From NCBI GenBank assembly GCA_964017195.1, contig OZ024896.1:1302001-1366000 (forward strand): 64,000 nucleotides of DNA, read 5' to 3'. Shown here piece after piece: positions 53,770 to 64,000 of this stretch. A program made the translations under genes and the position numbers. This DNA comes from Siderastrea radians (taxonomy: Eukaryota > Cnidaria > Anthozoa > Scleractinia > Rhizangiidae). The notes under the pieces are model-generated. The model had not been told where the DNA came from and did no database searches. It saw only the letters and a list, made by a program, of their open reading frames with translations. Numbering within the stretch: position 1 is the stretch's first letter; each line of letters starts with the position of its first letter.

Positions 53770-54439
53770 GAAGCTCAATGTACATTAAAAATGTTTTGAT
53801 GTCATGAAAGATCCTTCAACTGAAAAGAGAAAGTGTTAAGTTTTATCTTTCTTGAAATATTGGAGAAAATTGCAGGAATGACCAAAATCAGCCCGTAAAA
53901 AATGAATCATGATTTACTCGAAAACGCTCTTACAGATTTTTCCCTAATTTCGCATACAAGTTGTGTAGGCTGAGTAGTTCAAATAGTTCATGTTTCGTCA
54001 TAAAGTGTCTGACTAGTTTTCGAGATATTCGACATTATTTAAAATGAGGGGTTGTCCATTACCGTTGCTATAGTGACAGCTGTTGCTAGGAAACCAGCGA
54101 GAAAATAAACTTTGATCATATGTTGAAAAGGTGATGTAGTATTAAGGAAATCGAAGTTTACCTTCTATGCGAAATTTTGACTTCAAAAGATACACTCCAA
54201 GGCCAAAAAAACTGTTGCGAGCCTCCTTAAACACGATAAATATTTTAGCTTACAGCTTTTGGGGTCGTGTGGGAAAATAAAAATAAAAATTTAAGTTTAC
54301 TCAATATTTACACGTGTCTAAAAATGATCAACATTTACAGATTCGTGTGCTACAACTCCTGATACTATGCTTCTTAGTGAGGTATCATCCTTGGAAAAGG
54401 AGTTCCTAGTTACTCTGTATCCTTCCAGTCTCTCTTTTG

Positions 54440-54778
54440 TCAAGTACCTGAAGCTTCTACGTGTTGCTCGGTAGTGTTATAAGCGACGCCGGTGAAATCT
54501 TGCATAGAGCTGTACACGTTGCAACAGAAAGACATAGACTTGACCCACACTAATCTTTGCACCACATTCTTTCCTATGTCTCTTGGAAGGCCACCAGTTG
54601 AGTTGATGTTGCGCATTAGCGTCTGTTCGATTACCAAATAAGTTGAAAGACTAGCCCTTAATCTATCAGTGTGGCGGACAACATGCAGATTATTTAGAAA
54701 AAAGGAATAGATATCTCGATGGTCAGTTTGTAGTATAACAATTTGCTGAAGGTAGACGTAGATTGCGTTGGTATACAA
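54440..54778 (-). CDS. Unrecognised ORF, 112 codons
   Basis: Reads from MYTNAIYVYLQQIVILQTD to EQHVEASGT. No domain, signal peptide or splice evidence that I can support. Confidence 0.2.
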   Translation of the reverse strand: MYTNAIYVYLQQIVILQTDHRDIYSFFLNNLHVVRHTDRLRASLSTYLVIEQTLMRNINSTGGLPRDIGKNVVQRLVWVKSMSFCCNVYSSMQDFTGVAYNTTEQHVEASGT

Positions 54779-55671
54779 ATTATGCCCAGCTGTCCAATTC
54801 TTACACAGCTATTAAAAAAAAACATCTATTTTCTCATAAGATGTGAACCGTAGTTTGCAAACAAAGAAGAAATTCTTGTAAAAATTTGCTGCACAGTGCA
54901 CGTGGTCTCAGTAGTGTTTTTCTAGAAATAACAATGTTTAAATTTTGCGAACAACTATAGCTTTAAGCACTCCAATGCAAGTACTCCAGCCGGAATCGTC
55001 TTATGCAAAGCGCACAACAAAAGCCTTATATGAAATACATAGTTTTACCTCAAGGTTGGATAACGGGACTGGCGGGACTTGCTCGTCATCTGTCGTCAGT
55101 ATATAAACTCTGCCCTACCAACATGTACTAATCTTCCAGGGAACTGGTGTCGACCTTATACTCTATCGTCATCTTCGACGCGAAACTGAACCGAACTCAA
55201 TCTTTTCGTTTGCTTACATTGATTAATTGTTCTTTACACTACTTTGCAGTTGTAATATCAAAGTGCTCTGTGTGGGCTAAAAAAAATAAAACTTCGTAAC
55301 ACTAACCGCAATAATAGTAGTACTAGTAAAAGTAATATTTCGTAGCGAGAATATTCGATAAGCAAACCAAAGCATTAATTCTCCCTTTAAAAACACTTTT
55401 CTAAAACAAGTTAGTTGATTAATGCCACTTAAAATGAAATTTTGTTGTAAAACTTGTCTGTGACAAGGCTAATTTGCATAAAAACATGGCGTCTAAAAGG
55501 CAAAATGACAGAGGCAAAAAACTTACATTTTTTTTCATATTTCGCCAGGGTTGATTTTTGTTGACTTTTAATATGTTTATCTGGAGTCCTTAACGAAAAC
55601 GTCCCTGAAAATAAAAATTCTGTTGCAAGCATTTTGACCTTACGGTACCAAATCGCGTTAACTTTCCTGGA
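54779..55671. other. No supported gene
   Basis: Contains a TATAAA at about 55104 but no exon is recognised downstream. Confidence 0.35.
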
Positions 55672-56387
55672 CTAGAAAGTTTTATTGAAACTGGTGTTCG
55701 CGATCTCGAGAACGACTTGTTTTTCTAAGATCATTCGCATAAAAATTTTGTGGTAAATTTTTAATTTGAGCCCTTTTGCGAAAATCATTAACCATGCGTG
55801 CTTGACGATGTGACCAATTTTAGTTTTGAGTCTTATTAACATTGATTGACTGGAACACTTTTAGATTTAACGTTAAAGAGGATGTATGAACCGACGGAAA
55901 GGCTTGCGTTACATATAAACAGTTGGCAAGTAAATGCTAATATATTCAAAGTAATGCGCAATGCATTCCTCCGTGATTTTTACTTTTCGTTGTGATCTAC
56001 AGTGCAACAAAGAACAAAGAAACCAGATAAAAATCATGAAGCAATGAATAACGCATTACTTTGAATATATTATGCTAATATTAAATATTAGCATCTACTT
56101 GCCAACTGTGAATTTGTAACGCAACCTTCTCCGTCGGTTCATACATCCTCTTTAACTTTAAATCTAAAAGTGTTCCAGTGAATCAATGTTAATTAGACTC
56201 AAAACTAAAATTGGTCACATTGTCAAGCACGCATGTTCAGTGTTTAAAAAAAATCTATCGAGCCGTTCTTAAGATTTTCGCAAAAGCGCTCAAAATAAAA
56301 AATTACCACAAAATTATTACGCGAATGATCTTAGAAAAACAAGTCGTTCTCGAGATCGCGAACACCAGTTTCAACAAAACCTTCTAG
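55672..56387. mobile_element. ~716-bp fold-back element
   Basis: CTAGAAAGTTTTATTGAAAC...GGTGTTCGCGATCTCGAGAAC is mirrored at the right end. The arms extend about 300 bp to a core containing a second smaller palindrome (GCTAATATTAAATATTAGC). Confidence 0.75.
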
Positions 56388-57029
56388 GCGTAAAATAGTA
56401 AGTAAAAGATACATTTTAACAGTATTTACTAGCCATTTCATCAAAGCGTTGATTATTTTTCAGTGCATTTACTATTACTAGGCAAAAACTAAGGTTGAAA
56501 ATGTTTTTGTGATTTAATTCAAAACAAACATACAGAATTTTTTTGTTCTTGTATATTTTGTTTGCCATACACCACAGTTTAAGACGCTGGTATTCTCTTT
56601 TCGAAGCGAAAGCTGGATCGTGCAAAATTTCAATTTTACTGTTTTCGAGGATTTTTGTTTATCGTTGTCATGGAAATATCGATTTTTACAAAATGTAAAC
56701 CACGCTAAAGTTCAATCCAAAACCAACAAGTATTTCACGTTGATCTGACAAGGAGAAGACTGTCTAAGAGCCGATTCAAAAAGTTAGGTATGGTCCAAAA
56801 AAAACTGTATCGAAACACCTTAATTAGACTCCCCACAAGTCGACTGCGATGAGAGCGACGAACTGAACTTGCGAGACGAGCGACGGAAAGAATGCCGGGA
56901 CTTTGAGAAAGTCTAGTGAAACTTGAGTTGAGATCAATACGGCCTTGTGAAAACTGGAAAAGATAAGATGAAAGTAACGCTTACTTACAGTAACTTCTTG
57001 GCAGTTCTTGTGGTCGTATACGAGAGCCC

Positions 57030-57190
57030 ATTCTTGTAGGCGACCAGCTCTTGTTGCGACCACTTTTCTGAATTCCCGAGGTGGTCATTTACGAGAGCTT
57101 CGACTGTATGTTGTAGCAATCAAATGTGATCATTAAATTAAAATGTCCAGAAAAGGAATTGAGGCCGCTGTTTCTCTCCGGAGATGCCAT
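57030..57190. repeat. Dispersed repeat, copy 2
   Basis: Same orientation as 39985-40150. Confidence 0.8.
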
Positions 57191-58377
57191 ACCTTAAGTT
57201 TACAAGTCTCTTTTCGGTATTGTTGCAGGAGACTTCCGGCGAATGTCACCGTACAAATCAATGTTGACCGTCAACATCACGCTTTGTTAGGGGGCGCGTC
57301 TATTTATTGGAGGGGAGGTGCTTATTTGAGGATTTACAGTAAAGAAGTAGATCAATAAACGAGTGGTAATCTAGAGATTCTCGGTTAGCGCTCTATAACA
57401 TTCGTTGGATAATTCGATGATTAGAAGTGCATCGGGAGATGCCCCTAACGAGGGGGGAATGTTGTGAAGTGAAATTCTTGTTTTAATGTTTCGTAATGCT
57501 AGACACACTTGAACGGTTGTGCTAAACCTGCATGTTTACTTCACGTTGTAAAAATAGTAACCTTGACCGTGCTGAACGTGAAATCAACACAGGTGGTCAC
57601 ATTTGCTAACAATGTCAATAGGGATTAAGATTTTGAGACATGTTGTCTTGTTTAACCAAATATCGAGACCACCACCAATGATTGCTTTATCTAATTCAGA
57701 AGTATGACGTAAACAAAACATTAGGTTTAGCTGTTTTAAGGGCATCCAACTCTGTTAGTCACTTCTACTTCTTCTTTACAATATGCTTATGTAAGATGTA
57801 AACACGGCCAAAGTCTCTGGCTCAGATTTTGAGTTGCCGATCTCGGCAAGTCTTAGATTTTACCATCAACTACCCCTTCTATAATGGTTGTTCAAGACTC
57901 ATTTCTGCCAAGTTTTATGACGTAATTGTGGTAATTATCAGTTGCATAGGATTGTTTTCAAAGAGTATCAAATAAACACTGGGACACCGGCGGAAGAATT
58001 ATTATTTTAAAATGGCCTCATCTAACTGCGTTATAAGTAATTAATAAAGCCATTACATACTTATTTGGGTCTGGCATTTACATCCAGAAAACAGAATAAG
58101 AATTCAATTTGCAAATTGAACTGAAGTCATTTCATATTAAATTTACTAAATCAACATTAATATGGTGTGTTTTTTTTTTGGAATTTAGGCATTTACAGTC
58201 GCATTTACCAACAGATGGTTAGGGAAAATATAATTTTACTATGAGAAGCCATGTGCCAACTTTGGTGTAAAAATCTGCCTCAAACTGAAGTTTTGACAAA
58301 ATGACGCTGGTGCAACTTTGTACTTCTATCCCTCAAATGCTTTATCCACTCTTGAGACAAACCATCTTTAATTAGCA
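57191..58377. other. No supported gene; partial MITE at ~57228-57300
   Basis: CTTCCGGCGAATGTCACCGT-ACAAATCAATGTTGAC matches the left arm of the 63.4-kb MITE. The remainder is AT-rich. Confidence 0.5.
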
Positions 58378-58742
58378 TCAGGTCACTGGATCTTGAGCAT
58401 TTTCAAGCGTAACAACCTCCACTGCTTGAGCAGCAACCGGTACACTCTCGCAGGTGTCTACAATGTGTGAATGTTTGTCATGTCCTCCAATTGCAGAAGT
58501 TGAATTATTGAATGAATGCTGCTGACATGTACCAGGAGTGGGTACTTGCTGGTAGATGATGGGTTGGTATCTACTCCCCGGCAAGCAGCAGATCTTCTTC
58601 CCCATGGTATTCGTCACCGTGTAACAGCTCTTAGCTTTCTCGCGAAGAGCATTGTTCCATGACATAGTACATTTTTCCTTTTCATTCGGGAATTTGTAGG
58701 TACATTTTCCCAAGGTATGTGAGAAGGCCACCACGCAGGTTC
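58378..58742 (-). pseudogene. NRF1-like C-terminal fragment, frameshifted
   Basis: The first frame reads EPAWWPSHIPWENVPTNSRM. After a one-base shift near 58687 the second frame reads NEKEKCTMSWNNALREKAKS-CYTV, together matching the NRF1 WWPxDIPWxNVRxDxR...QxVSWxxALRxIVxxCY block. The frame then runs through a Gln/Thr/Ser-rich tail to SVPVAAQAVEVVTLENAQDP, whose QAVEVVTLE matches the NRF1 C-terminus I recall (GQAVEVVTLEQ). Independent of, and opposite in strand to, the NRF1-like exon at 32968-33266. The shift and the loss of the HGREDL motif argue for a pseudogene. Confidence 0.7.
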
Positions 58743-58904
58743 AAACGAAATATTCCCTCATCCGGGTTTAGTGCGACCAGTTGAACATTTTAACGTTTTG
58801 AGTACAAAACCACGTCAAATTAATTTCCATCTGAAAAATAAACACAAAAATTAATAATTAGTTGAAATCCACTTTAAATCTTTAGAGTTGAGATTCCATA
58901 TGTA

Positions 58905-59140
58905 ATGGTTCTAATATATAGATTTAGCCAAGCCTTAAAGCGGAGCCTCCAAGGAACAAACTGGCTTTTGTTTCTCAAAAATCAGGAGTCCCGAAACTTC
59001 TCGGTCTGAAATATATTTAAGGGCTTTTTTTTGGTTCGTTCGCTTTCGAAAAGTGTTTCTCCTGGAAAGCCCGAAAGTCTTCCGAATTGTCCTCAAAACA
59101 TTTGGGGATCTGCTCTGTAAAATTAAGCTCGAAAGGTCAA
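58905..59140. repeat. Dispersed repeat, copy B
   Basis: Inverted relative of 47275-47511. Confidence 0.8.
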
Positions 59141-59143
59141 AAC

Positions 59144-59201
59144 CAATAAAAGTGCTCTGTCTGGATATACGATAACACCAGACAGAGCACTTTTGTTGGT
59201 T
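59144..59201. repeat. 58-bp hairpin
   Basis: CCAATAAAAGTGCTCTGTCTGG and its near-perfect reverse complement flank a 14-nt loop. It lies at the edge of copy B of the dispersed repeat. Confidence 0.8.
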
Positions 59202-60419
59202 TTGTAAAATCTAGCGAGCACGTATTACTTTTGCGCCATCTTCAAACTACGTAGATCACAGCAACACCGAGTTTGTTTTCATTTTCTACTGTAGTACATT
59301 TTCTAACCCCCTCCCTCCCTAAACGTCCAGTGGACGTTAAGCGGGGAACTTGTTGATGTGTCGACGGCCCCTTAAAATACAGTGTAAACGGACAACTCAT
59401 CATTCAAACCAAAGCGAAAGAGCGTGCTAAAAACTTCAAAAAATGCCAGCAAGCTCCATACGGAAATGGATAAAAAACCACATTTGACAGCTGGTTACCT
59501 ATAGCCAATAGAAATCCAGTATTTCGAGTCGTGCAGGGGTTATAAAACAGGCACAGAACATGAACTTGCATAAAGAGCAACTCACAAAGCCAAACCCGGC
59601 AACTAATGAGACCCATATATGGGCTATGGAAACCATGATCTTGCTTGTACAAACCATATAATGGCACAATGAAGACAGACGACAGACGGACGAACAAAAG
59701 GAGGAAGCAAGCAAACTATCCTCAAGAGAAGCGAGGTCGACTAGCTAAGCAGAAGAAATTTTGGCTCGTCACGGGGAGGATTACATCAGGAGCCAAAAGA
59801 ACGTCTGCGCTGCTTAGGAGGCTACCTTGAGTGAAGCCAAATTCAAACAAGGGCGTTAGTTTCTAAAGAAACTGTGTTACTGCGTTGGTGCGAAAGCGAA
59901 ACACAAAAATTCGGATTTATCAACTGAGTTGATAAGGTAAATTGGCCACCGTAAGGAGATTGAAAGCTGACGTTACGAGCGTCATTACCTTGTCACGGTT
60001 GACACAATTTTTTTTGGCACCGGCAATATTTACCGCAATGGCTACTCTGAGAACGGCACCTGTAAGCTTTCGTTGCACACTTGCGTGTGCAATTGCACCC
60101 CTGTGGAAAAACATAGAGAACAGAACCAAAAAAATTTAGAACTGCAAGGTCAACAACACGGCCAGCACTTCCGGTGCTGGGTCGTTCCCAGTCGCTCTAT
60201 TTTGACCCCTTTCCAAAGGCTGTGTTAGGTTGTAAACGTTGGGAGGCGGTTATTTGAGGGTTCTAATATCCCGCAACGGGAATGGATGACATAATGAACA
60301 CAAGAAAGAAATACAGAAAAAGAAACCGCTTTCATTGCTCACACGTTGCGTCCAGTTTCGAGTTAGCCTGTGTACAGCCGTCCGCTTGAGAAGAGCGAGC
60401 GCATGTACACAAGCTACAG
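59202..60419. other. No supported gene; Penelope-end fragment at 59855-59990
   Basis: TTTATCAACTGAGTTGATAA-GGTAAATTGGCCACCGTAA with GAAAGCTGACGTTACGAGCG matches the terminal sequence at 22.1 and 34.6 kb. Confidence 0.5.
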
Positions 60420-60690
60420 GCAATTGCAAAATTGTTGAGACATTCTCCGCAGAAATTGGATTACCAACTGAAAACGCACTCTTGAAAGCAAATGGAAAAC
60501 TTTAATACATTTCTGAACCCCCCCTCCCCCTTTCAATATTGTTGCTTGTTACTTTGAAAATAACTAAATCAATAACAACATTGATAAGGGGGAAGGGGGG
60601 AAAATGTGTATTGACTATAACAATGTCCGAATTGACCTGAAAGACAGCGAGTGTCTCAATCCCTTTGCAATTGCTTGTCTCGGTGGTGTA
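60420..60690. repeat. Direct duplication, copy 1
   Basis: GCAATTGCAAAATTGTTGAG...CCCCCTTTCAAT...TGTATTGACTATAACAATGT... recurs at 61697-61990 in the same orientation. Confidence 0.85.
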
Positions 60691-61696
60691 TCGCTTTGAT
60701 TTCAGATTGTGAAAACAATTTTGTATCAATGTATTAGGTGAACACGTCAATGAAACGATAATGAATTGTTTGCCATTGTGCTGGCAGAAGGGAATTCTAG
60801 TTGGTTCCAGATTAAGGGGAAAAGGTGTTCGTAAACTGTTCCTGTTGTCACCGTGAGCTCTCCTGCAACGAACCCCTTGCAAAACGCGCCAATTTGCTTG
60901 CGTAGGAGAACGATAACTGCCTCGACAAACGACCGTCTTGAAGGAACCTGGTTCAAATTTGCTTGATGGTGGGTTACAAGATAGTCCTGTGTTAGAGCTC
61001 CCGCATTAAAATCTCCAACTTTATTTACTGTTGCATATTTGCCATCACTTACCATATTGCGCTACCAACTCCACGTGAGGTCTATCCAGTTAATACGTTT
61101 TCGAGTAGGTTGGAGTAGCTACACAACTGCTGCGTAGGGAAAAATTAATGTGCGTTTGCAGCTAGTTAGCGAAAATAACGACAACAAGTAACGTTTCTTA
61201 AAGGCAGACACAATGTGCATTTATTCGAATAAAGTGACCAGTTAAAACGACGCCGTGCTTTTTAACTGTGAGCGAAAAATCTATTACGTGAATTCGGTGA
61301 CGTAACATTTGTGGAAACAAGCACGGCTTTATCACGCTGCGTCTAAAGCGTTAACTACGAGGAGAAATAAGCCTTTTCACATTAACTGGCATTATCAATA
61401 GAGTAATTCTCGAAAATACATACAGCTAACCCTTTTTGTTGGCATAAGGAATTTCGCTATTGATCTCCTGGCGATCGTTCTTGAACACACCCCCTTTTCA
61501 CTGGAAATTAGAGCCAATTACGCCACTCAGAAAAAGCCAAAAATACCCGATTTTCGTTTGCCATTGTTAAACACGCAACGACAGTTAAGTGAAATACTGG
61601 TATTTTTAAATGATTCACTACGCTGGTAATGCACACCAACTTTGGTTCAGAAAGTACAGTCAGAACGAGCGCTATTTAGAGGTAACGCGCCCAGAC

Positions 61697-61990
61697 AAGC
61701 AATTGCAAAATTGTTGAGACATTCTCCTCAAGTAATAATAATAATAATAATAATAATAATATTAATAATAATAATAATAATAATGTAATTCTTGGATTAC
61801 CAACTGAAAACACACTCTTGAAAACCCTCCCCCTTTCAATGTTGTTGCTTGTTACTTTGAAAATCATAACTAAATCCATAACAACATTGATAAGGGGGAA
61901 GGGGGGTAAATGTGTATTGACTATAACAATGTCCGAATTGTCTGGAAATACAGCGAGTGTCTCAATCCTTTTGCAATTGCTTGTAGTTTG
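61697..61990. repeat. Direct duplication, copy 2, with (TAA)n insertion
   Basis: Same sequence as copy 1 but interrupted by a (TAA)n/(AAT)n tract at about 61733-61783. Confidence 0.85.
61733..61783. repeat. (TAA)n microsatellite
   Basis: About seventeen triplets with one interruption. Confidence 0.95.
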
Positions 61991-62235
61991 GAGTTCACAA
62001 ATTAGCTTTGTCTCGCAATGCCGTTCAGAAACGCTGCGAAACACTGCAAAGTGTTGCGGTAATTTTATTGTTTGGGAACATAAGAGAAGTTCATGAGCCA
62101 CGGACGCTGTGTCCACCACTGTGGACCTAATAGCGTCCGCTGATGCGTCAAAAGGGAAACGATCAACTTCCAGTTGTCGTGCGTGGATCACAAACGCCTT
62201 TGCGTAAGTTCCTTGTGATTCAGTTTTTGACGTAC

Positions 62236-62349
62236 CTGCTCCGCTGAGATGCCCTTTCCCTTTTTTTTCTTTTTTTTTCTTTTCCGGCGCGGAGTAGGGG
62301 CCCAGTCTGGGTCTTTTTCTTCCTCCTCCTCGTCGCTTTCAACGAAATT
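62236..62349 (-). CDS. Single exon, acidic-to-basic segment (unassigned)
   Basis: Minus-strand acceptor TCTTGCAG and donor GTACGT bound a 114-nt, 38-codon exon reading NFVESDEEEEEKDPDWAPTP, then a run of Lys/Arg, then GISAEQ. The D-P-D-W-x-P-T-P core after an acidic run resembles the C-terminal region of chromokinesins of the KIF4 type, but the match is short. A nuclear-protein exon is the safest reading. Confidence 0.4.
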
Positions 62350-62835
62350 CTGCAAGACACATGACAGAAACTTAATATACAATGTGTGGAAGGACTTGCT
62401 ATTTTCTCTCAGAAACAATTTTACATGACTTTTCCAGGACCCATGCAACTTTCCAGTGTCCAACAAAGCCTAAAATACATTCTGCAGTTAACAAATTCGA
62501 TAATCCTAACCCCCCCCCCCCCTGCAAAAGCACTGCTGACACAGGTAAATAATTTCTGCTACTTGCACGTTTTGTAGTTCAATTTTGGTTTGGTTCAATT
62601 GTCATTGTCCTTTCATTGTCCATGATTTTACGAAATCAAACTGCGAGCTACAACATAGGAAATTATTTATAAATTTTTTCAGTATCTTTTCGTGACTGTC
62701 AAAATAACTACTAAACTTTTTCAGGACTTTCTGGCCAGGATTTCTAAGAACCGTATAAACTGTGGGTGCAATCTTTCCAGTTACAGTTTCCACCAAACTC
62801 TGAGACGTTGAAATTGCGGTCAATTGTACGTTCAA

Positions 62836-63082
62836 ATGCAATCATTCTCGTACCCAGAGTCCTCAGGCGTCTTAGTCAGCGGGCGGCGCCAAAAGAGACT
62901 CTGGGGTAATGGCAAAAATGTGGGTTTTTTTATCAGCTGTTCTGGGCTGTTCACTGTAACAAAATAAAGAACCTTTAACCGCAGGATTCCTGCGGTAACA
63001 ATTCCATTACCTCCGAGTCTCTTCTGGTGACCACCCGCTGACCAAGGAGCCTGAGGACTCTGGGTACGAGATTGAAATGCAA
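62836..63082. mobile_element. 247-bp MITE
   Basis: The arms CTCGTACCCAGAGTCCTCAG...AGAGACTC and GAGTCTCTTCTGG...CTGAGGACTCTGGGTACGAG are near-perfect inverted repeats. Confidence 0.8.
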
Positions 63083-63429
63083 TCAAATGCCTTCATTACG
63101 CCGCAGCCAAACACGACGTGCGTAGACAAGGAAACATGAAAACGTTTTAAACTTCGGCTGGGGCGAAGGTAAAGGTTTTTTCAGTTGCTAAAAGCAGAGA
63201 AGGACAAAAGAAAAATTACAAAACAATATTAATGGCCGCTTAATTCCACGAAACGTAAGATAAAAGAACATACCCAGAAAGCAAGAAACCTCCAAATAAT
63301 TGTGAGTTTTGTAAAATAATAGTCGTCAAATAACAAAAGTCCATCTAGGAAAGGAGAATGGCTAAAGATGAACAAACTTGAACGTGCGAGGTTTCTTTTA
63401 AACGTCGATACTTTAATACAGTGAACAGG

Positions 63430-63735
63430 TTTGCCACCTGTTCGCCTGTGTGCACACAGGGCACAGAGAAGTCATGTTTGACCATACTTCCGGAGAATGT
63501 CACCGTACAAATCAATGTTGACGATACTACGGTGACTGAACAAAGCGTGATGCCATCTTTTTCGCATTTACATACAGCTAAGATGGTGGGCGTGTCGCTA
63601 GTTGTAATGCGTTGAAGGCACTTTTCATGACACTTTGTTCGGTCACTTTTATATCAACAAGATCGATTTGGACGTAGAAATTAGCCGGACGTACGGTCAA
63701 ACATGATTCCTCTGCGCCCTATGTGTGCATCAGAC
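63430..63735. mobile_element. Fold-back MITE related to the 16.6-kb element
   Basis: Arms TGTGTGCACACAGGGCACAG-AGAAGTCATGTTTGACC and GGTCAAACATGATTCCTCTG-CGCCCTATGTGTGCA. It shares the GTGACTGAACAAAGCGT / CTTTGTTCGGTCAC and CGATCTTGTTGAT-like motifs with 16571-16946. Confidence 0.75.
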
Positions 63736-64000
63736 TTTGGACTCCTCGACCACAGGCAGACCCACACCGAAGCATAGTATATCGTCTTCTGCATGGGGGT
63801 CCCTCTTTTTTGGCATCTTTAACAGCCCCATTTCTTTTAATAATTATGTACTTAATACACAGAAAACAGCAATTTGAAAATCGAAGAAAATGTTTATTCA
63901 GCTGATCTATGTCAGAAAGACAACAAACCTATTCAGATAAAAAATGAATTCTTGTTGCGAAAATTGGGGGTGGGAAATTGTTCTTCTGGAAAACATGGGT

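Larger units (their letters stand above)
52418..54226. mobile_element. 1.8-kb fold-back element flanked by TTAA
   Basis: The ends GGAGGCTCGCAACAG and CTGTTGCGAGCCTCC lie directly inside TTAA (52414-52417, 54227-54230). The arms of about 850 bp (52418-53272, 53379-54226) are largely identical. The ~105-bp core is AT-rich. Each arm contains a 75-codon ORF. Confidence 0.8.

Noticed and set aside
62602..62841. 79-codon minus-strand ORF as an exon next to the 62236-62349 exon
   Set aside because: No donor at a sensible position and no homology; it is cut by a MITE at its start.

Overview
This is animal genomic DNA, most likely from a stony coral or another anthozoan. The coding relics are metazoan: a rhodopsin-family GPCR, a CENP-E-type kinesin, a UBE3C-type HECT ligase and two NRF1-type DNA-binding modules. 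They are small exons with GT-AG introns, in AT-rich DNA packed with fold-back elements, MITEs, tRNA- and 5S-derived SINE-like pieces, Penelope, LINE and Ty3 remnants. There is no operon structure. The taxon is an inference from repeat and gene families I recognise from cnidarians. I ran no database search.

1-8.5 kb: a minus-strand GPCR pseudogene is split in two (TM1-4 at 8.0-8.5 kb, TM5-7 at 1.9-2.4 kb). Between the halves lie small MITEs and the most striking object here, a 5,031-bp inverted-repeat element at 2821-7851. It starts with AG, is flanked by a perfect 6-bp target duplication (ATTTTC) and has ~2-kb arms. Each arm carries a near-identical C2H2 zinc-finger/acidic-tail gene, a tRNA-like sequence, CCCTAA-containing repeats and 33-bp direct repeats. 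The unique centre has a second small zinc-finger gene and part of a conserved nuclease-like ORF. The termini and target-site length fit a non-autonomous relative of Polinton/Maverick elements, but no polymerase, integrase, ATPase or capsid gene is present.

8.5-20.4 kb: no convincing host gene. There is a TTAA-flanked fold-back (11.8-13.3 kb), a dispersed repeat with a nested insert carrying a helicase P-loop fragment (13.6-15.6 kb), a MITE at 16.6 kb, and a 1.73-kb fold-back with 5S-rRNA-like segments in both arms and a 6-bp target duplication (18.0-19.7 kb).

20.8-36 kb: damaged host genes. A CENP-E-like kinesin has good splice sites but frameshifts, stops, missing exons and a duplicated P-loop exon. 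An NRF1-like DNA-binding exon lies at 33 kb, and three HECT exons of a UBE3C-like gene lie at 34.4-35.5 kb, the last frameshifted. Penelope-like and LINE fragments are interspersed.

36-64 kb: mostly transposon-associated coding debris (cysteine-rich ORFs, a kinase fragment, a Ty3 integrase fragment, a helicase, a ZAD-like zinc-finger gene, a PIN-like/cysteine-rich gene with three stops). These sit among nested inverted repeats, including a 7-kb composite (40.9-48.0 kb) and a 1.8-kb TTAA fold-back with mirrored 75-codon ORFs (52.4-54.2 kb). A second, frameshifted NRF1-like fragment is at 58.4-58.7 kb. Almost every recognisable gene is broken, so the window reads as a transposon-rich gene graveyard.
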